The notes under the pieces are model-generated. The model saw only the letters and a program-made list of their open reading frames with translations, had not been told where the DNA came from and did not search any database. Of a stretch of DNA of 64,000 nucleotides, positions 27,013 through 33,940 are shown piece by piece (within the stretch, counting starts at the first letter, position 1; each line of letters begins with the position of its first letter). Made by a program: the position numbers and the translations under genes. The DNA is from Streptomyces durocortorensis (GTDB taxonomy: Bacteria; Actinomycetota; Actinomycetes; Streptomycetales; Streptomycetaceae): the NCBI RefSeq assembly GCF_031760065.1, contig NZ_CP134500.1, forward strand, positions 5,270,001 to 5,334,000. The letters run 5' to 3'.

Positions 27013-28323
27013 ATGACCACCCGGACCCCGGCAACCGCACCCTCTGCCACCACCGCGCCCGCGCCCCGCCATCCGGCCCTCATCTCCGCCGACCCGGAGC
27101 TGGCCGCCCTGATCGGTGCGGAGGAACGGCTCCAGGCCGACACCCTGCGCCTGATCCCCAGCGAGAACTACGTCTCGGCCGCCGTACTCGAAGCCTCCGG
27201 CACGGTGCTCCAGAACAAGTACTCCGAGGGCTACCCCGGCAAGCGGTACTACGAGGGCCAGCAGGTCATCGACCAGGTCGAGACCCTGGCGATCCGCCGC
27301 GCCCGGGCCCTCTTCGGGATGGATCACGCCAACGTCCAGCCGTACTCCGGCTCCCCGGCCAACCTCGCCGCCTACCTGGCCTTCCTCCAGCCCGGCGACA
27401 CGGTCCTCGGCATGTCCCTCCCGATGGGCGGCCACCTCACCCACGGCTGGGGCGTCTCGGCCACCGGCCGCTGGTTCCGGGGCGTTCAGTACGGAGTCCG
27501 CAGGGACACCGGCCGGATCGACCTGGACGAGGTCCGCGACCTGGCCCGCGCCGAGCGGCCCAAGCTCATCTTCTGCGGCGGTACGGCCGTACCCCGCACG
27601 ATCGACTTCGCGGGCTTCGCGGAGATCGCCCGCGAGACCGGCGCCGTACTGGTCGCCGACATCGCGCACATCGCGGGCCTGATCGCGGGCGGCGCGCACC
27701 CCTCGCCCGCCGGGCACGCGGACGTCGTCTCCACCACCACCCACAAGACCCTGCGCGGCCCCCGTGGCGCGATGCTGCTCAGTACGGCCGAACACGCCCG
27801 CGCCATCGACCGCGCGGTCTTCCCCGGCCTCCAGGGCGGCCCGCACAACCAGACCACCGCCGCCATCGCGGCCGCCCTGGGTGAAGCGGCCACCGCCGGC
27901 TTCTGCGCGTACGCCCACCAGGTCGTGGCCAACGCCCGCACGCTGGGGGAGGAGTTGGCGGCGCGCGGCTTCGACCTGGTCTCCGGCGGCACCGACAACC
28001 ACCTCCTGCTGATCGACCTCACGAACAAGGACGTCCCGGGCAAGGCGGCAGCCCAGGCCCTCGACCGCGCGGGCGTCGTCGTCAACCACAACGCCGTCCC
28101 CTACGACCCCCGCAGGCCCTTCGACCCCTCCGGCATCCGCATCGGCACCCCCGCCCTGACCTCCCGCGGAGTGCCCGCCTCCGCGATGGCCACCGTCGCC
28201 ACGTGGATCGACACAGCCGTCGAGGCGGCCCGCAGGGGCGACGAGGCCGCACTCACCACGATCCGCGCCGAGGTGAAGGAGCTGATGGACGCCCACCCGG
28301 CGCCGGGACTGCCGATGGCCTGA
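27013..28323 (+). CDS. glyA: Serine hydroxymethyltransferase
   Basis: A 436-residue PLP enzyme that interconverts serine and glycine while charging tetrahydrofolate with a one-carbon unit in the cytoplasm. Hallmarks: [57 protein letters not shown], and the PLP Lys in [17 protein letters not shown] (about 245), followed by [17 protein letters not shown]. The length is normal, with a 20-residue Ala/Thr/Pro-rich N-terminal extension. ATG 27013 has AAGGA at 8 nt. It is preceded by a ZTP riboswitch, so this copy is probably the folate-stress-responsive one where a second glyA exists. Confidence 0.96.
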   Translation: MTTRTPATAPSATTAPAPRHPALISADPELAALIGAEERLQADTLRLIPSENYVSAAVLEASGTVLQNKYSEGYPGKRYYEGQQVIDQVETLAIRRARALFGMDHANVQPYSGSPANLAAYLAFLQPGDTVLGMSLPMGGHLTHGWGVSATGRWFRGVQYGVRRDTGRIDLDEVRDLARAERPKLIFCGGTAVPRTIDFAGFAEIARETGAVLVADIAHIAGLIAGGAHPSPAGHADVVSTTTHKTLRGPRGAMLLSTAEHARAIDRAVFPGLQGGPHNQTTAAIAAALGEAATAGFCAYAHQVVANARTLGEELAARGFDLVSGGTDNHLLLIDLTNKDVPGKAAAQALDRAGVVVNHNAVPYDPRRPFDPSGIRIGTPALTSRGVPASAMATVATWIDTAVEAARRGDEAALTTIRAEVKELMDAHPAPGLPMA

Positions 28324-28382
28324 CCGGGCAAGTCGTTCCCGGTGCGGGTTTCGTCATGTCATGTGGCGGATGGGGAGCCGAT

Positions 28383-29169
28383 ATTTCCCTCACCCCGGTA
28401 CCCGACGGTGTCCCGCCGCAGCGCGCCGTGCTGGCCGGGATTGTCGAGACGGCACTCAACGCACTGTGGGACGCGCCGCCGAGGGTCGGCGACCGCATGG
28501 GCCGTCGTGGGCGCGGTCGCGGTCGGCTGCTCCGTAGCGGCGCTTCTCGCCCGGTTCCCCGGCGTCCGGGTCCAGCTCGTCGACATCGACCCGGCCCGGG
28601 CGGAGGCCGCCGCCGAGCTGGGCGTCGAGTTCGCCGCTCCCGTACACGGGACGGGTGACTGCGATCTCGTCTTTCACGCCGGCGCCACCCAGTCCAGGCT
28701 GCGGCGCTCGCTCGAACTGCTCGCCTCCGAGGGCTGTGTGGTCGACCTGAGCTGGTACGGGGACCAGCCGGTGACCCTGCCGCTCGGGGAGTTCTTCCAT
28801 TCCCGGCGCCTGACGCTGAGGAGCAGCCGGGTCGGCGCCGTCCCGCCGGGGAGACGGGGGCGGTGCACCACCGGAGACCGGCTCGCCCAGGCACTCGATC
28901 TGCTGCGGGACCCGGTCTTCGACGCGCTGATCACCGGCGAGTCCGACTTCGACGAACTTCCGCGCGTGATGGCCGAGATCACTGCCGGTCGGCTGCCCGG
29001 ACTCTGCCATCGCATCCGCTACAGCCCTCAGCACCCCGGCACCGCCGTCCCCTCTGCCGAAGTTGCCGGCCATGCCGACGAGACACTCGGCCCCCTTCTG
29101 GTGGGAGAGGCCGCAGCGCCGGTGTTCCTGAGGCCCGCTCCGTACCCCGGGGGGCCCCGGCCCGGATGA
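28383..29169 (+). pseudogene. Decayed zinc-binding alcohol dehydrogenase (N-terminus lost, +1 frameshift)
   Basis: The reading starts in one frame ([33 protein letters not shown], from 28383) and continues one base out of phase after 28497 ([47 protein letters not shown], ending near CHRIRY at 29022). The two parts join into the NAD(P)-binding half of an MDR dehydrogenase if one G is removed from ATGGGCC at about 28497-28503. The N-terminal catalytic zinc domain is absent. A stop is reached only at 29169, after unrelated sequence. It is a relic and should not yield an active enzyme. Confidence 0.72.
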
Positions 29170-29337
29170 GACTGGTCGACGCACGTGCCGTCGGCGATGT
29201 GGCCCTGCTGCGGTTCGCCCCGAAGGAACGTTCCGTCGAGCCCCTCGAAGTCAGCTGACCACAACCGTAGTTGACGACCCATAGGTATGATCGCGGGGCG
29301 TGCGGGCGGCCTGTCACAGGCGGAACGGGGGACGGTC

Positions 29338-29649
29338 ATGAGCAAAGCGGTGGAACTGGCGGATGTCATCACCCAGTTGCGGAGTGAGCTGAGCCGGGCC
29401 ATGGCGGCGGGGGACGACGACGAGATCCGCTTCCAGGCGGAGAAGCTGGAGCTGGAACTCACCGTGGGGGTGGAACGGAGCCTGGAGCCGGGAGTCAAGG
29501 TCCGGTTCTGGGTGCTCGACGCGCAGAGTTCCGCGCGTGCCGCCCACATGACCACGCAGCGGATCACACTCACCCTCCAGCCGGTGCGCGGCGACGCGCC
29601 CGACAGCCCCGTGCTGATCTCCGGCGCCGAGCTGCCTGATGAGGTCTGA
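29338..29649 (+). CDS. trypco2-domain protein (trypsin-co-occurring domain 2)
   Basis: A 103-residue small protein. The start MSKAVELADVITQLRSELSRAM and the middle IRFQAEKLELELTVGVERSLEPGVKVRFWVLDA match the trypco2 family, small proteins found next to trypsin-like protease/NTPase genes in bacterial conflict systems. ATG 29338 follows GGGGGAC; the frame is open further up but without a better site. It overlaps the protease-STAND gene by 11 nt, so the two products should be made together. Role by inference: a regulator, adaptor or protease substrate of the partner. Confidence 0.82.
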   Translation: MSKAVELADVITQLRSELSRAMAAGDDDEIRFQAEKLELELTVGVERSLEPGVKVRFWVLDAQSSARAAHMTTQRITLTLQPVRGDAPDSPVLISGAELPDEV

Positions 29650-32600
29650 CCCCCGGAACGGTGGGGGCGGCCTTGACCCGCATCGGCTCGCGGAGATCAT
29701 CGTCAGGACCGGAAGCGGCAGGCGGCGCGGCTCCGGCTACCGGATTTCCGCCGGTGTCGTTCTCACGGCTGCCCACGTGGTCGCCGACGCGACCGAGGTG
29801 GTCGTGCGGTGCGACGCCGACCGGCCCGGTGAATGGTCGGTCCCGGCGGCCGTGGCCTGGGCCGACGGAAGCAGCGACCTCGCCGTACTGAATCTCACGT
29901 CACCGGCGGCCCTCCCCGTGGACGCGGACATCGCTCCGGCGCGTTTCGGGCGCATCGCCGACGACCGGCACGGCGTGTTCGTCGTGCACGCCGCGGGGTT
30001 CCCGCTGTGGAAGCGACGTCGCCGGCCGGACGGTACGTACTTCCGTGAACTGCACCAAGCGGACGGTACAGTCGCGGCGCTCTCCAACCTCCGTACGGGC
30101 ACGCTGGAGATGACCGTGGCACCGGCCGGCGCCGACCCCGACCCCGACGTGTCGCCCTGGGCAGGCATGTCCGGCGCCGCGGTGTGGGCGGGCAGCCGCA
30201 TCGTCGGCGTCGTCGCCGAACACCACCGCTGGGAGGGTACGGGCAGGCTCACCGCCGTCCGTCTCGACCGGGCCGTGCGCCAGCTCGCCGCCCCGGACCG
30301 TGTGGAGTTCGCCCGGCTCACCGGGTTCCCCGCGACGGCGGACCTGCCTTTCGCGGTGCCGGGGGAGTCGGTGGAACCGCCCGGCGACGGGGACCCCGAC
30401 CCCGAGGTGCGGGTGGTGGGGGTGCCGGTGGCGCACGGTATCGAGCTGTTCAAGAACCGCACCCACGAGACCGACCTGATCGCGGGCCACCTGAGCGACC
30501 CCGCCAACCGCATGGTGACAGTGATCGGGCGGCGCGGCATCGGGAAGAGCGCGCTCGCCGCGAAGGTCATGGACCTCCTCGACCGCGGCACATGGCCCGG
30601 AACCGTCCGGGGCCCGGTCCCGTCCGGCCTGGTCAACCTCTCCACCCGCACGACCGGGATATCGCTGGAGCGCCTATTCTTCGACTGCGCCCGCCTGCTC
30701 GGCCCCGAGCGGGAAGCGCGTCTGCGCGAGGTCTGGTCCACCGGCGGGACGGTCCACGACCGGCTGGACCAGCTGCACGCGGCCATGGGCGGGCGCCTGA
30801 TCGTCATCCTCCTGGACAACCTGGAGGACCTGCTCCACGACGACGGCGGCATCGCCGACGAGGGCCTTGCGGTCTTCCTCGACTGGCTGTTCCGGACCCG
30901 GGGCACTCCGCGTCTCCTCGTCACCAGCCAGTTGCCGGTACGCCTCGCGCCCGAACTGCGGCGCTTCACCGCGCAGGTGGAGCTCTCCAAGGGCCTCGGA
31001 TCCGCCGAGGCGGCGGCCCTGCTGCGTGAACTCGACCGGGACGGCAGCCTCGGCATCGCCGACCTGTCCGACGACGAACTGCTGAACGCCGCGGTCCGCG
31101 TCCACGGTGTGCCGCGCGCGCTGGAACTCCTCGTCGGCGCGGTCGCCGGAGACACCTTGCTGCTGCCCACGCTCAGCGACGTCCTGAAGGACTTCACGCA
31201 CCGGCACGACGTCGTCGCCGACCTCGCCCAGGACCGCTACCGGCGCCTCGACGAGCAGGCACGTGCGGTGCTCGGAGTCCTTGCCGCCCTCCGTATCCCC
31301 GTGAAGCAGGCGGCGGTCGAGGAGATCCTCGCCGGACTCGACCCGAGCCTGCCGGTGACCCCCGCCCTCACCTCCCTCGTCCGCACGCACCTGGTCTCCG
31401 TGGACCGGCCGAGCCGTACCCTCGCCCTGCACCCCATGGACGCCGACCTCGCCTACGCCCAGATGCCCTCGCACGGTTCCCTCGGGAGGCAGACAGTGGA
31501 ACGACGGCTCGCAGCTTGGTACGCGGGGCAGCGCCGCCCCGACGACGCATGGCGGTCGCCGGAGGACCTCGAACCGCACCGGCGGCAGTTCGAGCACCTG
31601 GTGCGCGCGGACGACCACGACGCCGCCGCACGCGTGCTGAACGAGATCAGTGAATGGCTCGTCTGGCACGGCTCCGTCCTCTCCGCGGTCTCGATGCACC
31701 TCACCGTCCGCGGGCACATCGGCGACGACCGGGTACGCCTCGCCCACACCGTCGCCTACGGACACGCCAGGCTCAGCGCCGGTCCGATGGAGCAGGCGGT
31801 CGACCTGTTCACCGAAGCGGTGGAGCTCGCCGAACGCCTCGGAGACCGGTCCGCGCTACAGAACGCCCTGTTCGGCCTCGGCGACGCCCACCGGCAGATC
31901 GGGAACCTCGGAACCACCGTCGAACTCCTCACCCGGGCCGCCGGGCTCGCGGGCGAGCTGGGCGACACCGAGCGCGAGGCGCATGCCCTGCTCTCCCTCA
32001 GCCTCACCCACAGCTACCTCGGCGACGGCGAGCGCGCGCTGGACGGCGCCGACTGGCTGGCCGCGATCGCCGACGCGAGCGGAGATCCGCTCACCACCGC
32101 ACGGGCCGGTAACGCACGCACCATCGCCCTGCTCACCCTGGGCCGCTGGCAGGACACCATTGCCGCAGGCGCCGAGACGGCCAGGGCCTACCGGGCCTCC
32201 GGCACCCCGGAGGCGATCGCCTACGCACTGAACGCGCAGGGCATCGCGTTCCTGGCCCTCGACGCCCCCGCCCAGGGAATCCCGGTCCTCGAAGAGGCCT
32301 GCCACGAGGCCTCACTGATGGAGAACCCCCGGGGCGAGGGCGTCTGCCTGCTCAATCTCGCCTGGGCGTACTGGTGCGACGGCCGTCATGGGCAATCCGC
32401 CGGCACGGCCGAGCGCGCCTCGACCGTCCTCCGGATCGCCGGCTCCGCCCAGGAGGAGGCGGCCCGCTCCCTGGCCGAGGCCGCCCGTGCCCGCCCCCTC
32501 GCGCCGCGGAAGGCGGCGGCCGCCCTGAACCGAGCGGCCGCCTCTCTGGACGGCAACGCCGAAGTCATCGCCCCCGCCTGGCTCACCGAGCACGCCGACC

Positions 32601-32650
32601 GGCTGGCGGACGGGGCCGCCCCGGCAGCCGGACCGCAGCCCGAGGCCTGA
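29639..32650 (+). CDS. Trypsin-like protease-STAND NTPase-TPR protein
   Basis: A 1003-residue three-part protein. Residues about 15-220 are a trypsin-fold protease with the triad His46 (LTAAHVV), Asp80 (SSDLAVLNL) and Ser178 (WAGMSGAAVW). Residues about 265-650 are a STAND/NB-ARC-like NTPase with Walker A GRRGIGKSALA (about 297-305), Walker B LIVILLDNLEDLL and a C-terminal winged-helix-like region. The rest is a TPR array (GPMEQAVDLFTEAVELAERLGDRSALQNALFGLGDAHRQ and similar). No signal peptide is seen, so it is cytoplasmic. By analogy with STAND sensors, the TPR part should detect a trigger, the NTPase oligomerise, and the protease act as effector. It is paired with the overlapping trypco2 gene. 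Confidence 0.88.
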   Translation: MRSDPRNGGGGLDPHRLAEIIVRTGSGRRRGSGYRISAGVVLTAAHVVADATEVVVRCDADRPGEWSVPAAVAWADGSSDLAVLNLTSPAALPVDADIAPARFGRIADDRHGVFVVHAAGFPLWKRRRRPDGTYFRELHQADGTVAALSNLRTGTLEMTVAPAGADPDPDVSPWAGMSGAAVWAGSRIVGVVAEHHRWEGTGRLTAVRLDRAVRQLAAPDRVEFARLTGFPATADLPFAVPGESVEPPGDGDPDPEVRVVGVPVAHGIELFKNRTHETDLIAGHLSDPANRMVTVIGRRGIGKSALAAKVMDLLDRGTWPGTVRGPVPSGLVNLSTRTTGISLERLFFDCARLLGPEREARLREVWSTGGTVHDRLDQLHAAMGGRLIVILLDNLEDLLHDDGGIADEGLAVFLDWLFRTRGTPRLLVTSQLPVRLAPELRRFTAQVELSKGLGSAEAAALLRELDRDGSLGIADLSDDELLNAAVRVHGVPRALELLVGAVAGDTLLLPTLSDVLKDFTHRHDVVADLAQDRYRRLDEQARAVLGVLAALRIPVKQAAVEEILAGLDPSLPVTPALTSLVRTHLVSVDRPSRTLALHPMDADLAYAQMPSHGSLGRQTVERRLAAWYAGQRRPDDAWRSPEDLEPHRRQFEHLVRADDHDAAARVLNEISEWLVWHGSVLSAVSMHLTVRGHIGDDRVRLAHTVAYGHARLSAGPMEQAVDLFTEAVELAERLGDRSALQNALFGLGDAHRQIGNLGTTVELLTRAAGLAGELGDTEREAHALLSLSLTHSYLGDGERALDGADWLAAIADASGDPLTTARAGNARTIALLTLGRWQDTIAAGAETARAYRASGTPEAIAYALNAQGIAFLALDAPAQGIPVLEEACHEASLMENPRGEGVCLLNLAWAYWCDGRHGQSAGTAERASTVLRIAGSAQEEAARSLAEAARARPLAPRKAAAALNRAAASLDGNAEVIAPAWLTEHADRLADGAAPAAGPQPEA

Positions 32651-32726
32651 GATCGCAGACGCACCGTGGGGCACCTGCGTCACAGAAGTCCCTTCCATCC
32701 GTCACAGCGATCTCCTAGTCTCACAC

Positions 32727-32750
32727 TCTGTTCACATGTGGTCTGTTCAC
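32727..32750 (+). promoter_or_regulatory. Direct repeats TCTGTTCAC upstream of a secreted protein gene
   Basis: TCTGTTCAC occurs at 32727-32735 and 32742-32750, a 15-nt period, 53 nt before the ATG at 32803. ACATGT lies between the copies. The phase and position suit an activator site or promoter element. The regulator is not known. Confidence 0.4.
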
Positions 32751-32802
32751 TTCTGACAATTGCTGACCTTGCGACAGAGGTCAGGCGCGGGGGTAGTGAA
32801 GC

Positions 32803-33339
32803 ATGCGGGAAAACCGGCGCTCGAAGTTGAGCGTTCTCGCCGGTGCGTCGGGACTGGCGCTCTCGGCCGTCACCGCGACACCAACACTGGCCGACGACGT
32901 ACCGGAGAGCCCCCGGGAAGTGGAGATGGCCGCGGACGTGAAGGTCGTCGAAGGCATAGCCCCGGCACTTGGACCGGCCGCAGGACCGGCCGCAGGACCG
33001 GCCGGAGCGGCCGAGGCCGCTACGGCCTCGGACACATGCCTGGGCTCCACCGCCGCCTATGGCTCCAGCGGGTGCTTCCAGCACAACGCCGACATCGTCT
33101 GGGCGGGCGACACGAAGAAGGACGGCATGTCCGCGGCTGTCGGCGTCTACACCGACTACGGGCGCGCCGAGGAGGTCTGCGTCAACAATCTCGGCGTGAA
33201 CACCTGGGCGGGCTGCGACAAGGACTACCGGGAGAGCGGGAACGTGCGCCTTCGCGTTCTGCGCTACGACGGCGACACCGGCAAGTTCTACCAGCCTGAG
33301 GCCTGGTCCGGCTGGGTCCCGGTCGACGGAAAGTACTGA
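32803..33339 (+). CDS. Secreted Cys-containing protein of unknown function
   Basis: A 178-residue secreted protein with a signal peptide (about 1-30, LSVLAGASGLALSAVTATPTLA). An Ala/Gly/Pro spacer with PAAGPAAGPAG repeats follows, then a domain of about 100 residues with four Cys (DTCLGST, SGCFQHN, EVCVNNL, WAGCDKDY) that could form two disulphides. The text resembles small secreted actinobacterial proteins with a compact beta fold; I assign no activity. ATG 32803 is preceded by GGGGGTAG. The 3' end lies in a 23-nt tandem duplication. Confidence 0.72.
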   Translation: MRENRRSKLSVLAGASGLALSAVTATPTLADDVPESPREVEMAADVKVVEGIAPALGPAAGPAAGPAGAAEAATASDTCLGSTAAYGSSGCFQHNADIVWAGDTKKDGMSAAVGVYTDYGRAEEVCVNNLGVNTWAGCDKDYRESGNVRLRVLRYDGDTGKFYQPEAWSGWVPVDGKY

Positions 33340-33373
33340 CCGGAAAGTACGGAAAGTACTGACCGGAAAGTAC
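33328..33373. repeat. Exact 23-nt tandem duplication spanning a stop codon
   Basis: The 23 nt of 33328-33350 (GGAAAGTACTGACC then GGAAAGTAC) are repeated exactly at 33351-33373. The first copy contains the last codons and TGA of the secreted-protein gene. GGAAAGTAC therefore occurs four times. Confidence 0.85.
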
Positions 33374-33389
33374 TGCCCCGCCCACCTTG

Positions 33390-33425
33390 GTGCGCTCCGC
33401 TCGACCGCGACGGTGCGGAGCGCAC
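33390..33425. terminator. Strong hairpin downstream of the secreted-protein gene
   Basis: GTGCGCTCCGC (33390-33400) and GCGGAGCGCAC (33415-33425) form a perfect 11-bp stem. It lies 50 nt after the stop at 33339 and probably ends that transcript. No U tract follows on the plus strand. Confidence 0.6.
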
Positions 33426-33430
33426 GAAAA

Positions 33431-33457
33431 AACCGGACCAGCCTCGCTGGTCCGGTT
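33431..33457 (-). terminator. Intrinsic terminator of the tRNA-Arg gene
   Basis: AACCGGACCAGC (33431-33442) and GCTGGTCCGGTT (33446-33457) form a perfect 12-bp stem. Read on the minus strand, it runs into TTTTTTC, a true U-tract terminator just past the 3' end of the tRNA fragment. Confidence 0.85.
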
Positions 33458-33471
33458 CTTCAATCCGGAAG

Positions 33472-33517
33472 TGCCCCCGGCAGGATTCGAACCTGCGCAC
33501 CCGGCTCCGGAGGCCGA
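33472..33517 (-). other. 3' fragment of tRNA-Arg(CCG): probable attachment site
   Basis: On the minus strand the sequence gives anticodon stem-loop TCGGC-CTCCGGA-GCCGG (anticodon CCG), variable GTGC, T arm GCAGG-TTCGAAT-CCTGC, acceptor strand CGGGGGC and discriminator A. The whole 5' half (acceptor 5' strand and D arm) is missing; unrelated AT-richer sequence begins where it should be. CCA is not encoded. A tRNA 3' end that keeps its own terminator but has lost its 5' half is the standard scar at the distal end of an element integrated in a tRNA gene. The intact gene should lie at the other end of the element, beyond 64000. Confidence 0.85.
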
Positions 33518-33940
33518 CTGTCCTTGCGGTGTTTTCCCAGATCACACTGATAAGTGATGCTGAGTCATATGTGCGGTCCCATACGCGTCCCGTCAAAATG
33601 AAATGCTCCGTTTGGTGGTTGTTTTTGCTCATTGAGGGCTAATCTGATGTCAGGCTCTGAGTGGAAGCAGGGAGTTTGAGGCTGCCTGTGTCTGTCCGAA
33701 GGCTGGCCCCACCATGATCGCTCAGGAAGCAGTTCAAAATGGGGCGTGAGTCGAGGAGCGGATGCGGCTGATGGGCGAGAGTGCCCTGTGATCGCAGGAT
33801 GCGCAGACTGTTCCAGGCTTGCACGGGAATTACATGATGCCGCGGTGGGGTGGCCCCTGGACTTCACCGCCGTAGATTCCTCCTGCTGGCGAGTCTGTGT
33901 GCGGCACAATGGCGAGACGGCAAGCGGGGAGGGGGCGGGC
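33518..33940. other. Island edge, no gene recognised
   Basis: About 420 nt with lower GC and weaker coding bias than the flanks. There is an open plus frame from 33746 joining the next gene, but its text (Cys/Asp-rich, no family match) and the lack of a ribosome site argue against translation. It is likely the att-flanking leader and promoter of the first island gene. Confidence 0.5.

Noticed and set aside
29166..29258. 30-codon frame MRLVDARAVGDVALLRF after the dehydrogenase relic
   Set aside because: Too short, no family text, and it overlaps the relic's stop. Probably chance or debris.
33472..33560. Complete tRNA gene
   Set aside because: The acceptor 5' strand and D arm are missing; the upstream sequence on the minus strand does not fold into a tRNA 5' half.
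33746..33940. N-terminal extension of the DUF262-DUF1524 gene
   Set aside because: No ribosome site at 33746, low coding bias and no family similarity; GTG 33941 has a strong Shine-Dalgarno.
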